From NCBI GenBank assembly GCA_030636765.1, contig DAOVWI010000124.1, positions 1 through 6,516 on the forward strand: 6,516 nt of DNA, given 5' to 3'. Made by a program: the position numbers and the translations under genes. The notes beneath the pieces were generated by a model. It saw nothing but the letters and a program-made list of their open reading frames with translations, made no database searches and was not told the DNA's origin. This stretch comes from Gemmatimonadales bacterium. Lineage in GTDB: Bacteria > Gemmatimonadota > Gemmatimonadetes > Palauibacterales > Palauibacteraceae. This document shows, one piece after another, positions 1-5,450 of the stretch (positions are counted from its first letter, which is position 1; each line of letters begins with the position of its first letter).

Positions 1-161
1 CAACGGTACGGATCGGCTACCGCCGTACCGTGGTAGTCGTCCACGACCTCCCCCTTCCGTGCCTCGGGATAGGCCCGCTCCTGCGCGGTCAGCGGGGACG
101 CGACGCCAGCCAGACCGGCCGCGACCAGCAGGCCGGCCAGGATCAGGTTACTCGGCTTCAT
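1..161 (-). CDS. Prolyl oligopeptidase family (S9A) precursor, N-terminal part only
   Basis: This is the first 53 codons of a gene that continues past position 1. Residues 1-26 form a Sec-type signal peptide: a Lys at residue 2, a hydrophobic core rich in Leu/Ala/Gly/Val, and a likely cleavage near S-P-L-T-A-Q (residues 22-27), so the product should be exported. The mature start carries Y-P-E-A-R-K-G-E-V-V-D-D-Y-H-G followed by V-A-D-P-Y-R and the first two bases of a probable Trp codon. That is the typical opening of prolyl endopeptidases of family S9A, which cleave short peptides after proline. The catalytic Ser-Asp-His domain lies outside the window. The ATG at 161-159 sits 6 bases after a perfect GGAGGAG (174-168), which settles the start. 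It overlaps the 3' end of the DUF255 gene by 14 bases, implying translational coupling. The family call rests on the N-terminal motif alone; a different S9 peptidase subfamily is the main alternative. Confidence 0.8.
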   Translation of the reverse strand, partial: MKPSNLILAGLLVAAGLAGVASPLTAQERAYPEARKGEVVDDYHGTAVADPYR

Positions 162-2376
162 TCGGCTCTCCTCCACGGTCTTTTTCACGTAAGCTCTCCT
201 CCAGGTCGTTAGGATCCGCGACCGGCCGTTCGCATGCATGCTCTCGACACACATGCGCCGCCGCCCGGCCGTCCACCTCCTTCATGTGCTCCGTAAACGG
301 GGCGAGCCTGGCGACTTCCCTCCCGGCATCCCCGGCCGGCCGGAGCAGTGCGACCGTCCTCGGACGGAAGCCGCGGCGCACCACGCTCGCGAGCGCCTCC
401 GTGTCGGCCCGGCCAGGCTCGCCGACGATCACGACCTCTCTCGAAGGACCGAGGCGGAAGTCCACGGCGATCATCAGCTGGGTGTGAGCCGACGGTGCGC
501 GCCTGACCCGCGCCGCGAACGAGGCCTCGATCTCCTCGGCCCGCCGCTCGAGCTCGGCATCGCCGGTCAGCCGAGCGAGGCGCAGCAGGTTGAGCATGGC
601 CACCGAGTTCGCCGACGGCACGGCCCCGTCGTAGATCTCCCGGCCGCGCACCGGAAGCTCGTCCGCCTCCGCGGCCACCTGGTACAGCCCGCCTCTCGCG
701 TCATCCCAGAAACGCTCGAGCAGATCCTCGTTCAGGCGGAGGGCCTCGCCCAGGAAGGACGGGTCGAACGACGCCTCGTACGCCTCCAGCAGCCCCCACA
801 CGAGAAAGGCGTAGTCCTCGGCGAACGCCGGTATCGCGGCTTCCCCATCCCGGTAGCGGTGCAGGAGACGTCCCTCCGAATCGACCATCCGCGTGCCGAT
901 GAACTCCAGGGCCGCGACGGCGGCCTCCAGGTAGTCGGGCCTCTCGAGCGCCGCCGCAGCCTGCGCGAGCGCAGCGACCATCAGGCCGTTCCAGTCGGTC
1001 AGGACCTTGTCATCCTTCGACGGCCGGACCCGGCCTTGCCGAGCCGTGAACAGCTTCTCGCGTGCCCGTTCTAGGAGAGCGCGCACAGCGGCTTCCTCCA
1101 TCCCGAGCTCCGACGCCTCCCGGTCCCAGGAACGGCTGACGTAGAGAACGTTCTCACCGGTCCGGCGTCCGGTCGCCTCGTCAACGAAGTTGCCACGGCG
1201 ATCCACGTTGAAGGCGGCTCGCACGAGCGCGACCTCATCCGGGTCGAGGATCTCGCGCAGCTCCTCATCCGTCCAGAGGTAGAACTTCCCTTCCCGTCCC
1301 TCGCTGTCGGCGTCCTCCGCGGAGTGGAACGCCCCACCCTCGTCTCGCAGGTCGCGCAGCACGTACTCGATCACCTCGACGACCGTGTCGGCATACTCCT
1401 GCCGACCGGTGGCCCGGTACGCCTCCGTGTAGGCCATCACCAGAAGCGCCTGATCGTAGAGCATCTTCTCGAAGTGGGGGAGCATCCAGCGGGCGTCGGT
1501 CGAGTATCGGTGAAAGCCGAAGCCGACGTGATCGTAGATCCCGCCCCGCCGCATCGCCCGCAGCGTGGTCTCCACCATGCCGAGCGCAGCTTCCTCGCCC
1601 GTACGCACCCAGTAGCGGAGGAGAAACCTGAGGTTGTGCGGCGTTGGGAACTTGGGGGCGCCGCCGAAGCCACCCTGCAGCGAATCGTACGCCCCCGACA
1701 GTTGCTCGTAGGCCTGATCGAGAGCTGCTCTGCCCAGCTCCCTCGGTTCACCGGCGGACTCGCCGCCGGCAGACTCACCCGCGGACTCGCCGCCGTCCTC
1801 ACCGTAGACGCTCTGCCGAAGGGCGGCACCGATCTGGCCCGCCGCGTTCAGCGCCTCGCTGCGCTGCTCCGTCCACAGCTCCTGGATCCGCGGCACAAGG
1901 TCGACCAAACCGATCCGGCCGTGCCTGGATTCCCTCGGGAAGTACGTGCCGGAGAAGAACGGGTCCCCGTTCGGCGTCATGATGATCGTCAGGGGCCAGC
2001 CACCGTGGCCTGTCATCATCTGGGCCACCGTCATGTAGACCTGGTCTATGTCGGGGCGCTCCTCACGATCGACCTTTACGCACACGAACGCGTCGTTCAG
2101 GAGCCTTGCGACGTCAGCATCCTCGAACGACTCGCGCTCCATCACGTGGCACCAGTGGCAGGTGGAGTAGCCTATGGAGAGGAAGATCGGCCTGTCTTCA
2201 CGTCGGGCGGCCTCGAAAGCGTCCTCGCCCCACGGGTACCACTCGACAGGATTGTAGGCGTGCTGCAGGAGGTACGGGCTCTTCTCCCCGATCAGACGAT
2301 TGGGGCGCGACCCCGATCCGGCCTCCGCGTGGTCGCCGGCGGCGCCGCCCCCGCCGCGGGCGCCACGCTCGTTCAT
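148..2376 (-). CDS. DUF255 thioredoxin-like / SPATA20 (YyaL-type) protein
   Basis: This 742-residue protein matches the YyaL/SPATA20 (SSP411) family, which has an N-terminal thioredoxin fold and a C-terminal (alpha/alpha)6-barrel resembling sugar-processing enzymes; its biochemical role is not established. Visible hallmarks are N-R-L-I-G-E-K-S-P-Y-L-L-Q-H near residues 26-39, the redox-type C-H-W-C-H-V-M-E from residue 73, K-V-D-R-E-E-R-P-D-I-D and G-G-W-P-L-T, then G-T-Y-F-P. The barrel part shows A-P-K-F-P-T-P-H-N-L, G-G-I-Y-D-H-V-G-F-G-F-H-R-Y-S, P-H-F-E-K-M-L-Y-D-Q-A-L-L, E-D-A-D-S-E-G and V-L-T-D-W-N-G-L-M. No signal peptide is seen, so it is probably cytoplasmic. The frame stays open up to 2490, but the ATG at 2376 is preferred: it lies 16 bases after the RCC1 gene's stop, whereas the extension would only read the last RCC1 blade in another frame. 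The ribosome binding site is weak (a GGGGGCGG stretch), which fits coupling to the upstream gene. Family assignment is firm; function is open. Confidence 0.93.
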   Translation of the reverse strand: MNERGARGGGGAAGDHAEAGSGSRPNRLIGEKSPYLLQHAYNPVEWYPWGEDAFEAARREDRPIFLSIGYSTCHWCHVMERESFEDADVARLLNDAFVCVKVDREERPDIDQVYMTVAQMMTGHGGWPLTIIMTPNGDPFFSGTYFPRESRHGRIGLVDLVPRIQELWTEQRSEALNAAGQIGAALRQSVYGEDGGESAGESAGGESAGEPRELGRAALDQAYEQLSGAYDSLQGGFGGAPKFPTPHNLRFLLRYWVRTGEEAALGMVETTLRAMRRGGIYDHVGFGFHRYSTDARWMLPHFEKMLYDQALLVMAYTEAYRATGRQEYADTVVEVIEYVLRDLRDEGGAFHSAEDADSEGREGKFYLWTDEELREILDPDEVALVRAAFNVDRRGNFVDEATGRRTGENVLYVSRSWDREASELGMEEAAVRALLERAREKLFTARQGRVRPSKDDKVLTDWNGLMVAALAQAAAALERPDYLEAAVAALEFIGTRMVDSEGRLLHRYRDGEAAIPAFAEDYAFLVWGLLEAYEASFDPSFLGEALRLNEDLLERFWDDARGGLYQVAAEADELPVRGREIYDGAVPSANSVAMLNLLRLARLTGDAELERRAEEIEASFAARVRRAPSAHTQLMIAVDFRLGPSREVVIVGEPGRADTEALASVVRRGFRPRTVALLRPAGDAGREVARLAPFTEHMKEVDGRAAAHVCREHACERPVADPNDLEESLREKDRGGEPNEAE
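168..174 (-). promoter_or_regulatory. Strong ribosome binding site for the prolyl oligopeptidase gene
   Basis: GGAGGAG on the minus strand lies 6 bases before the ATG at 161, an almost ideal Shine-Dalgarno match. It falls inside the last codons of the DUF255 gene, so the downstream gene can initiate at high efficiency while sharing the upstream transcript. Confidence 0.75.
1744..1803 (-). repeat. Low-complexity Gly-Glu-Ser-Ala linker inside the DUF255 protein
   Basis: Twenty codons (residues 192-211 of the DUF255 protein) encode an acidic, glycine-rich stretch containing three G-E-S-A units. The underlying DNA shows matching short repeats such as GGCGAGTCCGC. It falls between the thioredoxin-like domain and the helical barrel, where a flexible linker is tolerated. 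It probably arose by slippage and may vary in length between strains. Confidence 0.6.
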
Positions 2377-2392
2377 CGGGCGCCGCCCCCGC

Positions 2393-3574
2393 TCATCGGA
2401 CGACCCGGACGGGCGAGAGAGCGGTGTTCGTGGAGCCGTTTCCGAGCTGCCCCTCCTGCCCGCTCCCCCAGCAGAAGGCAGCCGCCTCATCCGTTACCGC
2501 ACACGTGTGATCGTCGCCGGCACTCACCTGGCGGTAGGTGAGCGTGCTGATGACGGCCTGAGGGCTGAGCCGGTCCTGCACGTTTCCGGTCCCCAGCTGG
2601 CCGGCTTCTCCCTCGCCCCAGCATAGGACCCGGCCGTCCTCGGTGATGCCGCAAGTGTGCGCCCGGCCGCCACTCACCTGCACGAAGACGTTGCCGCCCT
2701 CCACGGGCGTCGGCGTGAGCCGGTCCAGCGTCGTTCCGGTCCCGAGCTGCCCCTTCTCCCCCTCGCCCCAGCAGCGCGCGCTCCCGTCCACGGTCACGGC
2801 GCAGCCGTGGTCGCCTCCCACGGTGATCTGGGAGAACACCAGGGCCCCGTTCACCGGCGTCGGCGTGAGCCGGTTTAGCGTAGTCCCCGTCCCCAGCTGT
2901 CCGTTCTCCCCCTCACCCCAGCAGTACGCCGTCCCGTCCTCGGTGACGCCGCACGTGTGCTCTTCTCCCGCACTCACCTGGCGGAAGACGAGCCCGCCTG
3001 TCACCGGCGTCGGCGTGAGCCGGTCCAGCGTCGTCCCGGTCCCGAGCTGCCCTTTCTCGCCCTCACCCCAACAGTACGCGGTCCCATCCACCGCCACCCC
3101 GCAGCTGTACTTCGCACCGGCGCTGACGCTCGCGAAGAGCACCTCTGTGTTGACCGGGGCCTGCCCGAGCGTGCTGTTCGTCGTTCCGGTCCCGAGCTGC
3201 CCGTTCTCTCCCTCACCCCAGCAGTACGCGACGCCATCATCCGCCACCCCGCACGTGTGCCGCAGCCCGACGCTGACGCTCGCGAACGCCACCTGACCGA
3301 GAACGGCGGACGCCCTGAGCCTATCGAGGGTATTGCCCGTCCCAAGCTGGCCCTCCTCGCCGCGGCCCCAGCAGAACGCCGAGCCGGCCATCGAGGTGGT
3401 CGATGCGGCGGGTGCGACGCCGCAGGTGTGCCGGGCCCCCGCCACGATCCCATCCAGCTCGAACAGCTCGGGCGGGGGCGGCTCCGTGCCGTTCCCCCCG
3501 TCGCACGCCGGAAGGGCGAGGAGGCTCGCGAGGATGATGCCGAGTTGGCCCCCCAGGATTCGAACCTGGATCAC
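2393..3574 (-). CDS. RCC1-repeat (seven-bladed propeller) lipoprotein; start lies within tRNA-Gln
   Basis: From the GTG at 3574 this is a 393-residue protein. Residues 1-23 form a lipoprotein signal peptide: an Arg at residue 5, the core L-G-I-I-L-A-S-L-L-A, and lipobox L-P-A-C with Cys24. A short D-G-G-N-G-T-E-P-P-P-P tether follows, then seven RCC1-type repeats to the C-terminus. Most are 50 residues long, of the form H-T-C-G-V...D-G...Y-C-W-G-E-G-E-x-G-Q-L-G-T-G. Each has two Cys about ten residues apart, consistent with disulfides outside the cytoplasm. Seven repeats, with an incomplete last one and a matching strand before the first, suit a closed propeller. The ligand is unknown. The start is uncertain: there is no ATG, GTG or TTG in frame between the tRNA 3' end (3545) and Cys24. 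Candidates are GTG 3574 (GGAG 3 bases upstream), TTG 3583 and ATG 3601, all inside the tRNA. A GTG at 3445 would remove the signal peptide. The same frame is open to 4432, but that part only shadows the flippase gene. Confidence 0.82.
   Translation of the reverse strand: MIQVRILGGQLGIILASLLALPACDGGNGTEPPPPELFELDGIVAGARHTCGVAPAASTTSMAGSAFCWGRGEEGQLGTGNTLDRLRASAVLGQVAFASVSVGLRHTCGVADDGVAYCWGEGENGQLGTGTTNSTLGQAPVNTEVLFASVSAGAKYSCGVAVDGTAYCWGEGEKGQLGTGTTLDRLTPTPVTGGLVFRQVSAGEEHTCGVTEDGTAYCWGEGENGQLGTGTTLNRLTPTPVNGALVFSQITVGGDHGCAVTVDGSARCWGEGEKGQLGTGTTLDRLTPTPVEGGNVFVQVSGGRAHTCGITEDGRVLCWGEGEAGQLGTGNVQDRLSPQAVISTLTYRQVSAGDDHTCAVTDEAAAFCWGSGQEGQLGNGSTNTALSPVRVVR
2396..3430 (-). repeat. Seven tandem RCC1-type repeats, mostly 150 bases each
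   Basis: In gene order the units are 3430-3260 (57 codons, with a 7-residue insertion), 3259-3110, 3109-2960, 2959-2810, 2809-2660, 2659-2510 (50 codons each) and 2509-2396 (38 codons, incomplete). The repetition is visible in the DNA: CGTCGGCGTGAGCCGGT (plus strand) recurs at about 2708, 2858 and 3008. Units three and five are the closest, differing at about 5 of 66 aligned bases around 3005-3070 and 2705-2770. The residue before G-Q-L-G alternates Asn, Lys, Asn, Lys in units two to five, suggesting growth by two-blade duplication. Confidence 0.9.
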
Positions 3575-3615
3575 CGGCTCCAAAGGCCGGGGTCTTGCCA
3601 TTAGACGAGGGGCCA
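3545..3615 (-). tRNA. tRNA-Gln (anticodon TTG)
   Basis: The 71-base minus-strand sequence folds as a complete tRNA. The acceptor stem TGGCCCC pairs with GGGGCCA (7 of 7). The D arm is GTCT/AGAC with a 7-base loop, and the anticodon stem CCGGC/GCCGG holds the loop CTTTGGA, giving anticodon TTG (Gln, codon CAA). There is a 4-base variable region, and the T arm CCAGG/CCTGG has the canonical TTCGAAT loop. The discriminator base is A. The first pair is T-A, as is common in tRNA-Gln. No 3' CCA is encoded (CTC follows), so it must be added after RNase Z trimming. The gene starts 21 bases after the flippase stop, with no promoter evident in between, so it may be cut out of a longer transcript. Its 3' half doubles as the start region of the lipoprotein frame. 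Confidence 0.96.
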
Positions 3616-3636
3616 TCGCGTCTCGGAGACGGTCAT
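3601..3636 (-). other. Possible 11-codon reading frame bridging the flippase stop and the tRNA
   Basis: An ATG directly follows the flippase TAG and opens a short frame, M-T-V-S-E-T-R-W-P-L-V, that ends at TAA 3603-3601 in the tRNA D arm. This TAA shares its last A with the ATG at 3601, which is in frame with the RCC1 lipoprotein. The arrangement could pass ribosomes from one gene to the next, but it has no clear ribosome binding site and may be chance. I do not claim that it encodes a peptide. Confidence 0.2.
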
Positions 3637-4677
3637 CTAAGATGCCTCGCTCCCCCCCACGGCGTCCTCCACGAGCTCCTCCGCGTGTTCCACCTCCGAC
3701 CACCGGATGCCCAGTCGGTGCAGATACCAGAGGCCCAGCACGGTCACCGGGATGAACGTCAGAATATGATATCCGGTCGCGAAGCTCACGATCCGCACGC
3801 TGTCGACACCGTAGGCTCCGAGCGACAGCCGGGCCGCTGCCTCCAACGGTCCAAAGAAACCGGGGCTGGAGGGGATGGCGACGCCGAAGCCGATCACCGA
3901 CTGCACGAACATGGCGCCGGCGAAGCCGGGCTCCGTGATGCCGAACGCCAGCAGGCCCAGCCAGATGGAGAGGCCGCCGGTGAGCCAGACGGCCACGGAC
4001 CATGCGAGCGCCCGAACGAAGATGAGCGGGTGATGCAAGGCACCGAGGCCCTCGAGGAAGGAGGCGATAATCCCGATGACCCGATCCGTCAGCACCGGAG
4101 AGAGCAGACGTCCGACCGTGTGCTCGACCAGGGTCAGCGTGCGTTTCGGCCACCGCGCCATCGTCCAGAGCACGGCCAGGCCGACCGCAATGGTCAGTCC
4201 AGCCGCAGCTCCGGCGCTTCTCATCAACGCCGTGCGTCCGGCCGGAAAGCCTCCGTACGAGATCGCCAGAACAAAGAACGAACCCAACACCACGGCGTCG
4301 AACACACGCTCCACGACGATCGATGCGAGCGAGCGGGGCACGCCGATCGGCTCGACGCGCGAAAAGCTGTAGGCCCGCGCGAACTCGCCCAGTCGTGCCG
4401 GCAGCAGGTTGTTCGCCATGAAGCCGATGCACACGGCGGCGAAGCGCGAGCGCAGATGGGAATCGGGAAAGCCCGGAAGAAGCAGGACGTGCCAGCGAAA
4501 GGCGCGGACGAGGAACGTCGCCGTCGCGGCCGCTACCATGGCCGCGAGCAAGACCGGGTCTGCGTCTCGCACCTCGGCCAGCACCGCCGCCGCTGACACG
4601 TCTCTCAGCACCCAGGCGAGCAGCCCGACCGTGATGAAGAGCCCCACCACGATCTTGATGCGGTGCTGTTTCAGCAT
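3637..4677 (-). CDS. Flippase-like multi-pass membrane protein (UPF0104 / LPG-synthase TM family)
   Basis: This 346-residue protein belongs to the lysylphosphatidylglycerol synthase transmembrane/UPF0104 family (TIGR00374 type), related to the N-terminal flippase half of MprF and to AglD-like proteins. I count roughly seven to eight hydrophobic segments, the first at about residues 7-24 and others near 41-60, 128-140, 155-172, 222-245, 252-268 and 300-318. Family motifs are R-A-F-R-W-H-V-L-L (about 58-66), N-N-L-L-P-A-R-L-G-E-F-A-R-A (about 89-102), V-V-E-R-V-F-D (about 121-127) and P-S-S-P-G-F-F-G-P-L-E (about 268-278). Members are thought to move lipids or polyprenyl-linked intermediates across the inner membrane, but the substrate here cannot be read from sequence. 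No aminoacyl-phospholipid synthase domain is attached, so it is not a full MprF. The ATG at 4677 is 5 bases after the pdxJ stop, with GAAGG overlapping that stop, which suggests coupling. Confidence 0.88.
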   Translation of the reverse strand: MLKQHRIKIVVGLFITVGLLAWVLRDVSAAAVLAEVRDADPVLLAAMVAAATATFLVRAFRWHVLLLPGFPDSHLRSRFAAVCIGFMANNLLPARLGEFARAYSFSRVEPIGVPRSLASIVVERVFDAVVLGSFFVLAISYGGFPAGRTALMRSAGAAAGLTIAVGLAVLWTMARWPKRTLTLVEHTVGRLLSPVLTDRVIGIIASFLEGLGALHHPLIFVRALAWSVAVWLTGGLSIWLGLLAFGITEPGFAGAMFVQSVIGFGVAIPSSPGFFGPLEAAARLSLGAYGVDSVRIVSFATGYHILTFIPVTVLGLWYLHRLGIRWSEVEHAEELVEDAVGGSEAS

Positions 4678-4682
4678 CGCCT

Positions 4683-5429
4683 TCAGCGGGCAGGCTGCCG
4701 CCGGGCAGCCTCGACGATCCCCTTCATCTCTCGAACCGCCCGCTCGATCCCCACGAGCACCGACCGGCTCACGACCGAATGGCCGATGTTGAGCTCCTCG
4801 ACCTCCGGGATCCCGGCGACCGGCGCAGCGTTCTCGTACGTGAGGCCGTGGCCGGCATGGACGGCCAACCCTGCCCCCCGGGCGACGCGAGCGGCGGTGC
4901 CCAAGCGGCCCAGCTGGGCCGCGGCGCCCTCCGGCGTGCGGGCGTTCGCGTATTCGCCCGTGTGCAGCTCGACGGCGTCCACTCCCAACGCCGCAGCCCG
5001 CTCCATCGCGTCCTCCAGCGGATCCACGAACAGCGATGTCCTGATGCCCAGGGCACGCATGCGCTCTATCGCCTCGTCCAGCCGCCCTCCGGCCTCATCC
5101 AGATCGAGCCCTCCTTCCGTCGTCACCTCCTCACGACTCTCCGGAACGAATGTCACCTGCATCGGACACCACTCCCCGGCGAGGCCGAGCACGCCCTCCT
5201 CGGCGGCCAGCTCGAGGTTCACGAGCGTTCGAACCGTCTCGAGAAGCAGGCGTACGTCGCGCTCCTGGATGTGCCGGCGATCCTCCCGGAGGTGAACGGT
5301 GATACCGTCCGCGCCGCCCAGCTCCGCCAACACCGCTGCCCGAACGGGATCGGGCTCGTCCGTTCTCCTGGCCTCCCGAACAGTCGCCACGTGGTCCACG
5401 TTGATGTAGAGCCGAAGAGGCTTGTTCAT
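4683..5429 (-). CDS. pdxJ: Pyridoxine 5'-phosphate synthase
   Basis: PdxJ condenses 3-amino-2-oxopropyl phosphate with 1-deoxy-D-xylulose 5-phosphate to make pyridoxine 5'-phosphate, the last ring-forming step of the DXP-dependent vitamin B6 route, in the cytoplasm. The 248-residue length is normal for this TIM-barrel enzyme. The active-site signature is intact. Residues corresponding to the E. coli set (offset by one) are Asn10, Asp12, His13, Arg21, catalytic His46, Arg48, His53, Glu73, Thr103/104, His194-Gly195 and Gly216-His217. They sit in motifs N-V-D-H-V-A-T, G-I-T-V-H-L-R-E-D-R-R-H-I, N-L-E-L-A, E-L-H-T-G-E-Y-A, H-A-G-H-G-L and E-L-N-I-G-H-S. The ATG at 5429 follows AGGAG (5442-5438) by 8 bases. 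The gene starts 19 bases after the DUF2520 gene and ends 5 bases before the flippase gene, so it is mid-operon with no promoter of its own visible. Confidence 0.97.
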   Translation of the reverse strand: MNKPLRLYINVDHVATVREARRTDEPDPVRAAVLAELGGADGITVHLREDRRHIQERDVRLLLETVRTLVNLELAAEEGVLGLAGEWCPMQVTFVPESREEVTTEGGLDLDEAGGRLDEAIERMRALGIRTSLFVDPLEDAMERAAALGVDAVELHTGEYANARTPEGAAAQLGRLGTAARVARGAGLAVHAGHGLTYENAAPVAGIPEVEELNIGHSVVSRSVLVGIERAVREMKGIVEAARRQPAR

Positions 5430-5437
5430 CTGGTGTT

Positions 5438-5450
5438 CTCCTGTCTCCTC
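5438..5450 (-). promoter_or_regulatory. Ribosome binding site region of pdxJ (two purine-rich motifs)
   Basis: The 19-base spacer before pdxJ has AGGAG at 5442-5438, 8 bases before the ATG. A second GAGGAG at 5450-5445 overlaps the stop codon of the DUF2520 gene. The nearer motif has normal spacing and fixes the pdxJ start; the farther one is probably incidental. Confidence 0.65.

Noticed and set aside
2377..2490. An in-frame ATG at 2490 would extend the DUF255 protein by 38 residues.
   Set aside because: The extension is Arg/Ser/Pro-rich and reads the last RCC1 blade in a second frame. The ATG at 2376, just past the RCC1 stop, gives the expected family start.
1324..2541. A 405-codon open frame on the plus strand opposite the DUF255 gene.
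   Set aside because: It is the antisense shadow of a strongly conserved gene in GC-rich DNA. It shows no known motif, and the opposite strand carries all the hallmark DUF255 motifs.
2643..3296. A plus-strand frame encoding a repetitive Pro/Ser/Val-rich protein.
   Set aside because: The repetition is the mirror of the RCC1 blades on the minus strand, where the Cys-Trp-Gly and Gly-Gln-Leu-Gly motifs make sense. The plus-strand product has no family resemblance.
3545..3575. The tRNA 3' end as an attachment site for an integrated element downstream.
   Set aside because: I found no second copy of the T-arm/3' end sequence elsewhere in the window, and no integrase or other mobile-element gene. 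The downstream genes look like ordinary chromosomal genes in the same style.
3619..3631. A 13-base inverted repeat (CGTCTC, one base, GAGACG) between the flippase stop and the tRNA, considered as a terminator or operator.
   Set aside because: The stem is at most about 4 bp with a realistic loop and no U tract follows, so it is not a credible terminator. A single short palindrome is weak evidence for an operator.
3575..4432. The RCC1 reading frame stays open upstream to an ATG at 4432, which would give a 679-residue protein.
   Set aside because: This extension runs across the tRNA and most of the flippase gene in another frame. It is rich in Arg/Gly/His, has no recognisable domain, and would bury the lipoprotein signal peptide in mid-protein.
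3595..4596. A 333-codon plus-strand frame opposite the flippase gene.
   Set aside because: The encoded protein is highly charged and low in hydrophobic residues, as expected for the reverse of a membrane protein gene. It overlaps the tRNA and has no identifiable domain.
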